Source of the DNA: Helicobacter_B zhangjianzhongii
GTDB lineage: Bacteria > Campylobacterota > Campylobacteria > Campylobacterales > Helicobacteraceae
NCBI RefSeq assembly: GCF_030249855.1
Contig: NZ_JANURN010000008.1
Location: forward strand, 1-64,000
Direction of reading: 5' to 3'
Length of the DNA stretch: 64,000 nucleotides
Below the pieces are notes generated by a model. That model was not told the DNA's origin. It worked only from the letters and a program-made list of their open reading frames with translations, and did not search any database. Positions 44,731 to 53,148 of the stretch are shown piece by piece. Within the stretch, counting starts at the first letter, position 1, and every line of letters begins with the position of its first letter. The position numbers were made by a program, and so were the translations under genes.

Positions 44731-46164
44731 TTATTTCACCACGCGTAGGAACTCTTGCTTACAAAACGCACGCAAATCGCGTAAGCTAGGCAGGCTAAGA
44801 TCGGTATTGAGCCTATCATCGCTGATTTCTTGCTCTAAAAACTGCACGACCTCATAGCGTGCGTTTAGGGCGACTTTGCCAGACAAAGAGGTCTTTTCAT
44901 TTCCGGTGATTGGCTGCTTGATGAGATTGTGAGATTTGCCATTGATCCTAGCCCAAGTCATCTTGCTCACAAGCCCCACATCATCGCGTATGCCGGAGTT
45001 ATACGCGTAGCTCCCCACGCCAAAGCACAAAAACTGCGTAGGATTATAGGCATTATCCTTGCACCATTTGTAGATTTCCCTAGCACGATCTAGCGTGATC
45101 GCATCGCCATAGATGATTTTGACTCTATCAAGCCCGAAATACTCATCAAGCAAACGGATCACGCCCTTTTGCGCTCGGGGATCACTTGCTCCTTCATCGC
45201 CCGTAAGGATCGCAAAAGGATCGCCAGAATCCGGTCTTAGCACGATGGGCTGGGGTCGCTTCTGTATCATCATATAGGCTTCTTCATCATCTCTTAGTGC
45301 TTGGATAATCGCCCATAGATTCCAAGTATCTGCCACGATTGAGACCATAGAAGCAGGAAAAGTGCGCATTATGCGCTTGAAGCTTTCCAGCTCGCCACTC
45401 TCCCCGCCTAGGCACATCACGCTATGCTCACTCGCAGGGATCGAGCCTAGCATACTTACATCACCACCGTAGTTTTCGCATACATTTTGCAATGCCATCA
45501 TAGAATCACTCCCGCTGAAAAAGAGCAAATGCCCCATTGATGAAGCATAGCAATCAGCGATGCCATTCATACCGCGCTGGGCGAAATCGTGGAAATTATA
45601 GCTATCATCGATATAGCCGCCTGCGCAGTCGTATTCTATGCGCTTAAACAGCGCGGCTTGTGTGGCGACAAAGCAGCTCTTCCATAGCTCTGAATTCAAA
45701 TAAGTCTCTACAAAATTCACAAACCAGCAGTGCTTTGCTTGATCGCAAGAAATGGTGATAATAGGCGTGTTTGAAGTGATGAAACTGCCTTCAGGCAGGA
45801 GCTTAAAGCGAAGTGGCATATCCTTGGGCAAAGCAAGCCACTTATCTAGCAAAAATGCATAAGACTCTTGGGTAGGATCTAGCTTCATAAAATCGCTATA
45901 TAAAAACGCTAGCCCTGCTTGCACACTCTCTTTAGGCGTATTGATAAACTCATCATATAAGCTATAAAGCTTTTGTATCGCTTGGCGCATACCAAAGGCT
46001 ACAATATGCCCATTTAGCGTGCTTAGATCAAGTCTAGGATTGCGGCAGTAAAGCACGCTATATACTTCCTCCACGCCTCTTGGATACATTGCAGCGTGTG
46101 TATATTTGTAGCAATCCGCGATGAATAGTAGCTTTGGGTAGGGGTTATTACACTTTGGTTGCAT
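44731..46164 (-). CDS. nadV: Nicotinamide phosphoribosyltransferase (NAMPT/NadV-type)
   Basis: It makes NMN from nicotinamide and PRPP, a one-step NAD salvage. The 477 residues match the NAMPT rather than the NAPRTase type: the start LLFIADCYKYTHAAMYPRGV, then the NFHDFAQRGMNG and ASEHSVMCLGG segments, VSIVADTWNLWAIIQALRDD and PIVLRPDSGDP with the PRPP-site residues, and IYGDAITLDRAREI. AAAGGAGA precedes the ATG. It is 26 bases downstream of hypE. H. pylori, to my memory, lacks this gene; it is patchy in bacteria and often transferred. Confidence 0.9.
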   Translation of the reverse strand: MQPKCNNPYPKLLFIADCYKYTHAAMYPRGVEEVYSVLYCRNPRLDLSTLNGHIVAFGMRQAIQKLYSLYDEFINTPKESVQAGLAFLYSDFMKLDPTQESYAFLLDKWLALPKDMPLRFKLLPEGSFITSNTPIITISCDQAKHCWFVNFVETYLNSELWKSCFVATQAALFKRIEYDCAGGYIDDSYNFHDFAQRGMNGIADCYASSMGHLLFFSGSDSMMALQNVCENYGGDVSMLGSIPASEHSVMCLGGESGELESFKRIMRTFPASMVSIVADTWNLWAIIQALRDDEEAYMMIQKRPQPIVLRPDSGDPFAILTGDEGASDPRAQKGVIRLLDEYFGLDRVKIIYGDAITLDRAREIYKWCKDNAYNPTQFLCFGVGSYAYNSGIRDDVGLVSKMTWARINGKSHNLIKQPITGNEKTSLSGKVALNARYEVVQFLEQEISDDRLNTDLSLPSLRDLRAFCKQEFLRVVK

Positions 46165-46190
46165 ATCTCTCCTTTGTTGGCAGATTAGTG

Positions 46191-47198
46191 TCAGCAGATT
46201 CTAGGTAGCAGCTCGCCTTGGGGATATTCCATAAATCGTTTTCCGCCCCACTCATTGATAAGCACTACGCGTGATTTGGTCTGCTTGCTTGCAGCATATA
46301 CCTCGCCTATCACGCAAGCCTTGCTTCCTAGAGAATGCCCACGCAGTATATCACATACTTCTTGCGTATCGCTCTTATCGACAGCTAGCACGCATACGCC
46401 CTCATTTGCCAAGTGGCTAGGCTCAAGCCCTAGGATCTCGCAAATCCCCTGCACCCCCTCATCAATAGGCAAAGCCCCTTCATCAAGCTCAATGCAAAGC
46501 TCTCTATCTTGCACCCATTCGTGTAGCACCGCAGATAGCCCGCCGCGCGTGGCATCGCGCATTGTGTGGATTCTAGGGCATTTGGCAAAAAGTGGGGCTA
46601 GCATAGGATAGAGCTGGGCGCAGTCGCTTTGCACGCTGGATTCTAGCTTGATATTTTCACGCGCGGCAAAGATACTCGCCCCGTGCGCACCTATGGGCGC
46701 GGAAACAATGATACTATCGCCCACACTTAGAGCTTGCGTAGAGACATTAGGCAGGAGAATCTCACCTAGACAAGTTGTATTGATAAATAGCTTATCAATG
46801 CTGCCCTTTGGCAGGACTTTTGTATCTGCACTAAGGATTTTAAGCCCTGTAAGGCGCAATTCTTTAGCGATACTTTGGATAATGGATTCTAGCAGGGCGA
46901 TTTCTAGCCCCTCTTCTAGCATAAAGCCAAAGTTTATATACACAGGCTTTGCCCCCATCATCGCCACATCATTGCTACTCCCACACACGCTAAGCTTGCC
47001 TATATCCCCGCCAGCAAACACCACAGGCGTGATCACAAAGCTATCTGTGCTACACGCCATAGCACTATGTGGGCTAAACACCCCAGCATCCTCCCCCAAA
47101 GACACGAAAAATTCACGCAAATGTGTGAGAAATACTCTTTCAACAAGCGCGTTTGTCGCTACACCGCCACCACCTTGTGCAAGAGTGATCGTCTCCAT
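46191..47198 (-). CDS. hypE: Hydrogenase maturation protein HypE
   Basis: HypE dehydrates the thiocarbamate on its C-terminal Cys to give the cyanide ligand of NiFe hydrogenase. The 335-residue protein has the PurM/SelD-like ATP fold (DAGVFSPHSAMACSTDSFVI, GSSNDVAMMGAKPVYINFGF, MRDATRGGLSAVLHE) and ends in PRIC, the essential cysteine tail. That ending separates it from selenophosphate synthetase. No other hyp gene is adjacent. Confidence 0.95.
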   Translation of the reverse strand: METITLAQGGGGVATNALVERVFLTHLREFFVSLGEDAGVFSPHSAMACSTDSFVITPVVFAGGDIGKLSVCGSSNDVAMMGAKPVYINFGFMLEEGLEIALLESIIQSIAKELRLTGLKILSADTKVLPKGSIDKLFINTTCLGEILLPNVSTQALSVGDSIIVSAPIGAHGASIFAARENIKLESSVQSDCAQLYPMLAPLFAKCPRIHTMRDATRGGLSAVLHEWVQDRELCIELDEGALPIDEGVQGICEILGLEPSHLANEGVCVLAVDKSDTQEVCDILRGHSLGSKACVIGEVYAASKQTKSRVVLINEWGGKRFMEYPQGELLPRIC

Positions 47199-47207
47199 TG
47201 CTAGCCT

Positions 47208-47822
47208 TTAGAGCAAATGCCCTAGCTTTTGCTTTTTTACTGCAAGATATTTGGCATTATGCTCATTGCTCTCTACAATGATACTTGCTCTCTCTACTTT
47301 CACATACGCGCTAATGGCTTGTATCTTGCGCGGATTATTCGTAAGCAAGCGCACCTGCTTAATCCCATAATGCGTAAAAATCTTTTCTAAAATCCCATAG
47401 TTTCTATCATCGCTTGCAAAGCCTAGGGCGATATTTGCCTCCACGGTATCAAGCCCTTGGTCTTGCAGGGCATAGGCATTGACTTTGTTAAATAGCCCTA
47501 TGCCTCTGCCTTCTTGCCGCAGATAGATAAGCATACCGCCGCCATTTTCACCGCCATTTTTAGCTCCATCTTTAGCATCTTGGGCGATTTTTCTCATCGC
47601 TAGATCTAGCTCTGGTCCGCAGTCGCATTTGCACGAGCCAAAGACATCGCCGGTTAGGCACTCGCTATGCACGCGCACAAGCGGACTCTCTGGGAGGTGT
47701 GGCGTCATCACGACCAAATGCTCTAGCACTGCGCCGCTGGATTCTAGGGTCTCTCTAAAAGATTGGATAAGAAAATCGCCATAGCGCGTAGGAAGCTTGG
47801 CAAGATTAGAAATAGTATGCAT
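47208..47822 (-). CDS. ribA: GTP cyclohydrolase II
   Basis: First committed step of riboflavin synthesis, GTP to a pyrimidine with loss of formate. The 204-residue stand-alone enzyme has the zinc site CLTGDVFGSCKCDCG, the catalytic LRQEGRGIGL segment and RLLTNNPRKI near the C terminus. An insertion of Ala/Gly/Asn-rich residues (DAKDGAKNGGENGGG) precedes the LRQEGRG strand. It lies 9 bases before hypE on the same strand. Confidence 0.94.
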   Translation of the reverse strand: MHTISNLAKLPTRYGDFLIQSFRETLESSGAVLEHLVVMTPHLPESPLVRVHSECLTGDVFGSCKCDCGPELDLAMRKIAQDAKDGAKNGGENGGGMLIYLRQEGRGIGLFNKVNAYALQDQGLDTVEANIALGFASDDRNYGILEKIFTHYGIKQVRLLTNNPRKIQAISAYVKVERASIIVESNEHNAKYLAVKKQKLGHLL

Positions 47823-47866
47823 AAATAATCCTTAGTAAAAATACTTGCTTTATAGCAGGCTTTTGC

Positions 47867-48757
47867 TTAAAAGCGCATAGCAAAGCCCACGCTTGTAGGG
47901 CTAGCATAAGAAGCGATCTCGCGCACATCGCGCACGCCCATAAACTTAGCAAACCCAAGATCGCGCATAATCACGCCGATAGGATCCATAAGCCCTACAA
48001 CAATCAGCCCTAGAATCTTAGAGCCAAAGAGGCGATTGTCATTAGATTGGATATATTTGGTGCTTTGGTAAAAGATCTCGCCAAATATCGAGCCCATAGC
48101 CGGCGTGTAGATGAGATCTTGCCAGCTTGGGATCTCCACAAATGCCTCAATCCCATACTCCCAAAAAATCGATGAAGTGATGAAAGAAAACAGAGCCGAC
48201 TCTGCCCAAGAGTATCCCGCCACGCGCGGCTGCATATAATACACCGCGCCGAAATATGGATGCGCTACACCATTGAGCCAGAAATTATCGCTATCAATCA
48301 CAGGTCCTACTTGCACATCTTGAAGCCACGCCTTAAAGCCAAAGCGCGAGCGATCCCAATTTGTAACACTCTCTGGCATAATGTAAAGCCCAATAATACT
48401 CACAATGATCCCCCCACCTAGCAAGCCTATGGTGGTATTAAGATAAGTGCTAGGGGAGTCTGGCTTGTAGTAAGCGGGAGATTTTGCAGCGTGGAGTGCG
48501 GAGGTGGATTCTAGGGCTTTTGCAAGGGGGGGCTTAGGGGAGGTGCTAGAATCCAGCTTTTGCCTTGTGGGAGAGAGATTTGGCGAAGAGATGTTTTGCG
48601 CGGAGGCTTTTGCGACATAGAATCTAGGAGGGGCATATAGCACGCTATCGCTTGCTTTGTGGGCTTTGCTATTTTGTAATGATATGTCGCTTATGGGGTG
48701 CGCACACATAGGCTGCACAGCAAGCACACTACACAAAAGCAAGAGCCATATTCTCAT
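47867..48757 (-). CDS. DUF3943 domain protein, exported
   Basis: A 296-residue protein with a signal peptide (cleavage near residues 20-22), a low-complexity Ser/Pro/Lys linker (about 45-95) that contains translated CTAGAATCC motifs, one helix and a conserved domain with HPYFGAVYYMQPRVAGYSWA, SSIFWEYGIEAF and SIFGEIFYQSTKYI. This matches DUF3943, a family of outer-membrane or periplasmic proteins of unknown role. AAGGAT precedes the ATG. Confidence 0.75.
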   Translation of the reverse strand: MRIWLLLLCSVLAVQPMCAHPISDISLQNSKAHKASDSVLYAPPRFYVAKASAQNISSPNLSPTRQKLDSSTSPKPPLAKALESTSALHAAKSPAYYKPDSPSTYLNTTIGLLGGGIIVSIIGLYIMPESVTNWDRSRFGFKAWLQDVQVGPVIDSDNFWLNGVAHPYFGAVYYMQPRVAGYSWAESALFSFITSSIFWEYGIEAFVEIPSWQDLIYTPAMGSIFGEIFYQSTKYIQSNDNRLFGSKILGLIVVGLMDPIGVIMRDLGFAKFMGVRDVREIASYASPTSVGFAMRF

Positions 48758-48781
48758 TCCTATCCTTATACTGCAAAGGGT

Positions 48782-49489
48782 CTATTGTATCGGCTTTTTT
48801 CTCACAACATCATAAAACAGCAGAGCACATATTAGCACAAGTGCCGGGAGCAAAAACAGCTCTTGCCCAAAGAGCAAAAGACAGCCTAGGCTCACAAACA
48901 CCCCCATAAAAGGAGCTTTGTAAGATCTAGTGCTTTTGCACACATCAATAAATAGCACGATAAAAATCGCATTCATCACAAATCCCATACCTTGTGTATT
49001 GATCTCTATATATCCTCCTATGATCGCCCCGCTCACACAGCCGATGATCCAATAGCTATGGTGCAAAAACGCCACCGCACACATAAACGCCCCTGTATCA
49101 ATCTCTGCTTGCTTGGCTTTTAGGTGGATTAGGGCAAATGTCTCATCAGTAAGTGCAAAGGCTAGATACCACTTTTTCTTAGGATAAGGGGCAAAGAGAT
49201 TTAAGCACGAAATCGCGTAAAAAATCTGCCTTGCATTGATCATAAGCGTGAGTAAAAGCGTATCAAATAGCCCTACGCCATTTGCCAGCAGCCCCACGCA
49301 AGCAAACTGCGTAGCCCCCGCATAGATAAATACACTCATACCTAAAGCCCACAGCGCACCAAATCCCGCTTGAGCTAGCAGCGCACCAAACACCCCGCCC
49401 ATAAGCACATAGCCCACAAAAATCGAGAGCGTATATGGCAGAGCTATACGCAGACTATGAGCAAACGCACCAAATCTACTAGAATCCAC
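48782..49489 (-). CDS. azlC: AzlC-family branched-chain amino-acid exporter subunit
   Basis: A 235-residue membrane protein with the AzlC core: GGVFGALLAQAGFGALWALG, FIYAGATQFACVGLL and LMINARQIFYAISCLNLF. AzlC normally works with the small membrane protein AzlD; no azlD is visible on either side. The start GTG (49489) lies within an AAAAAGTGGATTCTAG motif and has no ribosome site, so the true start is uncertain and the first residues (MDSSRF) may be repeat-derived. Confidence 0.85.
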   Translation of the reverse strand: MDSSRFGAFAHSLRIALPYTLSIFVGYVLMGGVFGALLAQAGFGALWALGMSVFIYAGATQFACVGLLANGVGLFDTLLLTLMINARQIFYAISCLNLFAPYPKKKWYLAFALTDETFALIHLKAKQAEIDTGAFMCAVAFLHHSYWIIGCVSGAIIGGYIEINTQGMGFVMNAIFIVLFIDVCKSTRSYKAPFMGVFVSLGCLLLFGQELFLLPALVLICALLFYDVVRKKPIQ

Positions 49490-49659
49490 TTTTTACAATC
49501 CTTGTGTAACATAGAGCTGCAATCATAGCAGATTCTATGCAGATTTTTTGGGCTTGGTGTAGGGGGAGTGTTTAAGGTTCGTTTAATCTACTCCAAAGCT
49601 GGTGCTATTCTAGGTAGCAAAATGAAACAGCAATGCCAAAACTTGAAAAATTTAAGCTG

Positions 49660-49674
49660 TTTTTTTTTTTTTTT
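49660..49674 (+). repeat. Poly-T tract (T15) next to the chemoreceptor promoter
   Basis: Fifteen T residues, then G and five T, then TACAAT (49680-49685) as a likely -10. Length change here would alter the region where -35 contacts or T-rich spacing matter, as known for the T tract of the sabA promoter in H. pylori. Confidence 0.8.
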
Positions 49675-49728
49675 GTTTTTACAATAACCGCACTTTACCA
49701 ATACTTTACAACATTAAAGGGGTGTCCT

Positions 49729-51807
49729 ATGCTGAAAAACCTAAACCTAGGCACAAGAGTATCGCTACTACTTGCTGCTATCATCATCGTATGTATGGCG
49801 ACTATGACTTTCGTCATCATCGGCTCTTCCACCGCTATCCAAAAGCGCGAGGCGCAAAAGCTCCTTACCAATGTCTCCTTGCGTATGAGTAATTTGCTTA
49901 TGGGAAGTGTGAATCAAACCTTCGCATTTCTTGATGGCGTGCATAACTCTATCGAGGCAAATTTGAATGGCAGCACAGCCACAGAAGCTGAGCTAGAAAA
50001 AGTCATCGAAGATATGCTAGATGCCAACGACAACGCCAACTTCGGCTACTTGTATCTTAAGCACTTCAAGCCCTCCAAGTCTATCAACACCCTGAAAAAC
50101 GGCGAGTTTATGATCGTGCGAGGTGATAGCGATATCGACAACGAAGGCGGGCTATACACAATCCCAGCAAGCGAGCAAATCCTGCAGTCCCAAAGCTTGC
50201 AAAAGGCTCTAAAAACACAGGGCAACACCATCGGCACACCGACATTTGCCGATCTTGATGGCAAGGGGCAAAAGCTACTCTCTGGGCTCAATATCCCTAT
50301 CAAAGACAAACAAGGCAGGGTTATAGGGGTCGTGGGGCTAGTGATAAGTATGGATCGAGTAAATTCTTGGATGCAAAATGGCAATTTGAGCGTGTTTGAT
50401 GGAGACTATCGCTTCATAATGACAGAAGATGGCGATATAGGCGTGCATCCACACCAAGACGCGCTTGGCAAAAACATTTTAGAAGTCAATGCCGATGAGC
50501 ACGCCCAAGCCCTAAAGCAAGTCGCCAAGGCACACGACTCAGGCATTTATGAATACAAAACCATAGACAAAAGAGACGCGCTAGTAGGGCTATCCTCCTT
50601 GCAGCTCTACAACACAGGGACATATTGGAGTGCTATGGTGGTAGCCCCGCTAGATGTGATTATGCAGCCGGTGTATTCTCTGCGCAATTTGATCGTGCTA
50701 TGCGTGGTGATTTCCCTGCTGATTGTGATCATCTCTGTGTTTTTCTACATCAAGCAAGCGGTAGTCTCTCGGCTCAAAGTCGTCTCAAATCTATTAGTAA
50801 ATTTCTTCAAATACCTAAACCACGAGACAAGCACGCCACCTAGCCTTGTAACCCCAAAGGCAAATGACGAGATAGGCGGTATGGTGCTAGCGATTAACCA
50901 AAACATCGCCAATACGCAAAAAGGCTTAGAGCAAGATAAGCAGGCAATCGCCCAGTCTGCCCAAACTGCCAAGGATATAGAATCTGGCAAGTTTAGTGCT
51001 AGGATCACCGCTATACCCCATAACCCCCAGCTAGTGGAGCTAAAAAATGTCCTAAATGCTATGCTCGATGTCTTGCAGAACCACATCGGGCGCGATATGA
51101 ACGAGATCCAGCGCGTGTTTGATAGCTTTGTGAAGCTTGATTTCACCACAGAAATCGCCAATGCAAATGGGCGAGTCGAGCTTGTAACCAATACTTTGGG
51201 GCAGGAGATTAAGAAAATGCTAAGCTCATCTGCTAGCTTTGCCAACTCGCTCAATGAGCGATCAAACGAGCTAGCAGAGTCTATGCAGCGGCTCACAGAG
51301 TCTAGCTCCCAGCAAGCAGCAGCACTAGGGCAGAGTGCCGCTGCCGTGGAAGAAATCAGCTCCTCTATGCAAAATGTCAGCACCAAGGCACAAGAAGTAA
51401 CCCAGCAGACAGAAGATATCCGCAATATCGTGGGCATTATCAAAGACATCGCTGACCAAACCAACTTGCTAGCCCTAAATGCCGCCATTGAAGCAGCGCG
51501 TGCTGGAGAGCACGGCAGGGGCTTTGCAGTCGTGGCAGATGAGGTGCGAAAGCTAGCAGAGCGCACTACAAAGTCTCTAGGCGAGATTGAAGCTAATGTC
51601 AATCTGCTTGCCCAAAGTATCGTAGATATGAGCGAGTCTATCAAAGAGCAGACCGAAGGGCTAGCGCAGATCAATGAGTCTATCGCCCAAATCGAGGGAT
51701 CGACCCAAGAGAACGCCACCATCGCCAGCCATACAAACGACATCACGCAAAAAGTCGGCGACATCGCAGAAGAAATCATCAAAGATGTCAATACGAAGAA
51801 ATTCTAG
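49729..51807 (+). CDS. Methyl-accepting chemotaxis protein with periplasmic Cache domain
   Basis: A 692-residue chemoreceptor. Helix 1 (about 8-34), a long periplasmic domain with dCache features (GLNIPIKDKQGRVIGVVGLV, VFDGDYRFIMTEDGDIGVHP), helix 2 (about 318-340), a HAMP-like segment, then the signalling hairpin with DIADQTNLLALNAAIEAARA, then GEHGRGFAVVADEVRKLAER. ATG at 49729 is chosen (AAAGGGG upstream); the reading frame extends 32 codons upstream only by reading through the poly-T tract. It ends without a CheR-binding pentapeptide, usual in Helicobacter. Confidence 0.93.
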   Translation: MLKNLNLGTRVSLLLAAIIIVCMATMTFVIIGSSTAIQKREAQKLLTNVSLRMSNLLMGSVNQTFAFLDGVHNSIEANLNGSTATEAELEKVIEDMLDANDNANFGYLYLKHFKPSKSINTLKNGEFMIVRGDSDIDNEGGLYTIPASEQILQSQSLQKALKTQGNTIGTPTFADLDGKGQKLLSGLNIPIKDKQGRVIGVVGLVISMDRVNSWMQNGNLSVFDGDYRFIMTEDGDIGVHPHQDALGKNILEVNADEHAQALKQVAKAHDSGIYEYKTIDKRDALVGLSSLQLYNTGTYWSAMVVAPLDVIMQPVYSLRNLIVLCVVISLLIVIISVFFYIKQAVVSRLKVVSNLLVNFFKYLNHETSTPPSLVTPKANDEIGGMVLAINQNIANTQKGLEQDKQAIAQSAQTAKDIESGKFSARITAIPHNPQLVELKNVLNAMLDVLQNHIGRDMNEIQRVFDSFVKLDFTTEIANANGRVELVTNTLGQEIKKMLSSSASFANSLNERSNELAESMQRLTESSSQQAAALGQSAAAVEEISSSMQNVSTKAQEVTQQTEDIRNIVGIIKDIADQTNLLALNAAIEAARAGEHGRGFAVVADEVRKLAERTTKSLGEIEANVNLLAQSIVDMSESIKEQTEGLAQINESIAQIEGSTQENATIASHTNDITQKVGDIAEEIIKDVNTKKF

Positions 51808-51821
51808 GTGTTGGTAATAAA

Positions 51822-51939
51822 TGGATCGCCACGCAATCGCTGTCGCGCTTGCTCGCGATGACGGAGAAAGAGCTGTCATTGCGAGCGAGGCAATCTACTC
51901 TCTGTCATTGCGAGCGAGCAAGGCGAGCGTGGCAATCTA
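51822..51939. repeat. Three tandem copies of the TCATTGCGAG/GGCAATCTA palindromic repeat
   Basis: After the chemoreceptor stop, one reversed (GGATCGCC...CGCGATGACGG) and two forward copies (GTCATTGCGAGCGAGGCAATC and GTCATTGCGAGCGAGCAAGG, then CGAGCGTGGCAATC) of the short palindromic repeat lie side by side. The rest of the gap 51808-52009 is a short spacer leading to the autotransporter gene. No gene seen. Confidence 0.75.
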
Positions 51940-52009
51940 TTTTTATAGCTTGGCTTAAAGTTGCGTGTGCTAGGATTGCGGCTTTTTAACGACAAAACAA
52001 GGAATATGT

Positions 52010-53041
52010 ATGAAAGTAAAGGTGCTATGTGTCTCGCTGGTGGTGGCGCAGTGGGCGTGGGCGATGAATGTGGATAAAGCCAACTTTTATACGCGCGACT
52101 ACCTAGACTTTGGGCAGAATTTGGGGCAATTTACTCCGGGAGCGAAAAATCTCACAATCACTAGAAAAGATGGGCAGGTAGTTGATCTGCCAGACTTACC
52201 TTTCCCAGACTTTTCTAAATTTGATGGCTCTAACCGCACTTCAGTAGGTGGAGCTTATACTGCTTCTGCGAAGCATATCGTGCATCCAAGAGATAAATTT
52301 ATACCAAAACCAAACATTAAGCTTGGTGATTCATCGTATGCTGATCAAAAGGATAAAATATACGCAAGTGACTCCGCATACACAAGAGTCAATAAATTTA
52401 TCGTAGAGGGAGGATATAAAGTTACAAGCCTCCGTGATGTAAAACAAAATGCCGAAAATTATATGACTCGCTATAAAGGCGAAGAGCATATTTTAGTATA
52501 TAGAAGCGGTAGTGGGCGTATGAGTTTCCAGCGTTGGGATGGTGGTCCCGGAGCTGGAGATTCTGTAAAAACAGGAGTTAGAGCAGGAGGCTTATTTTTT
52601 GTCAAGAAGGGCAATATTAGCGATGCTCAGTTATTGATACAGCGAAATGGCAATCATTATGGTCCTCTTAAAGGGCTTATCAACACAGGGGATAGTGGGA
52701 GTCCTGCCTTTGTGTTTAATAATAAAACAAAGGAGTGGGAGCTTATAGGGACTGTTCACGGTGCTACGCCAGCAGATCCCAAATACCAAAGTGTAGTAAA
52801 TACTTTTTGGGCTGTTGTTAATCCAAAAGAGCTTGATAATTTTAAAAAACAATTTGAAAAACAAAGACAAATAGACGATGGGCAGTATCACCAAGAGCGA
52901 GATAAAGACAGCGTATATACTGAAAGCGGCACGATTAGGGTTGATGAAGCAGTAGATCAAGGCATAGGGGGAATAATCTTAAGGGGGGGGGTAAAACGCT
53001 TAACATTACAGGCAGCGGCTCTTTTAAAGGTGCGGGGATAG
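52010..53041 (+). CDS. Serine-protease autotransporter, N-terminal part (out of frame at G9)
   Basis: 343 codons: signal peptide (about 1-18), then an S6/IgA-protease-like domain with GAYTASAKHIVHPRD (H89 candidate), DSAYTRVNKFIVEGG (the RLNKxVTE-like strand; D121 candidate) and the nucleophile motif GDSGSPAFVFN (S229). Near its end the frame meets nine G residues (52983-52991) and runs out after 17 more codons. One more G, or two fewer, would join it to the next ORF and give one protein of about 1374 residues. As read, only an unanchored protease fragment would be made. Confidence 0.88.
   Translation: MKVKVLCVSLVVAQWAWAMNVDKANFYTRDYLDFGQNLGQFTPGAKNLTITRKDGQVVDLPDLPFPDFSKFDGSNRTSVGGAYTASAKHIVHPRDKFIPKPNIKLGDSSYADQKDKIYASDSAYTRVNKFIVEGGYKVTSLRDVKQNAENYMTRYKGEEHILVYRSGSGRMSFQRWDGGPGAGDSVKTGVRAGGLFFVKKGNISDAQLLIQRNGNHYGPLKGLINTGDSGSPAFVFNNKTKEWELIGTVHGATPADPKYQSVVNTFWAVVNPKELDNFKKQFEKQRQIDDGQYHQERDKDSVYTESGTIRVDEAVDQGIGGIILRGGVKRLTLQAAALLKVRG
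52983..52991 (+). repeat. Poly-G tract (G9), frame switch in the autotransporter gene
   Basis: Nine G residues in the coding region. The upstream frame reads ...IILRGGVKR and stops at 53041; the downstream frame reads ...KGGGKTLNITGSGSF and stays open to 56133. Lengths of 7 or 10 G restore a single frame. This is the standard contingency-locus design in Helicobacter and Campylobacter. Confidence 0.85.
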
Positions 53042-53148
53042 ATATAGATGATAAAGATTCTAAAGTAGTATGGGGTATAGAAGTCAAAGGGGATTTACAT
53101 AAAATCGGCAAAGGGGAGCTAGAAGTAACTAAGCAAACAAATGGTGCT

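Noticed and set aside
46191..47198. selD (selenophosphate synthetase), which would have made the TGA in the DUF285 gene a possible selenocysteine
   Set aside because: The protein ends PRIC and has HypE motifs, so it is HypE. There is no sign of selenocysteine machinery here.
49633..49728. Extension of the chemoreceptor ORF upstream through the poly-T tract
   Set aside because: The Phe run is only the T tract read as codons. The ATG at 49729 has a good ribosome site and begins the normal receptor N terminus.
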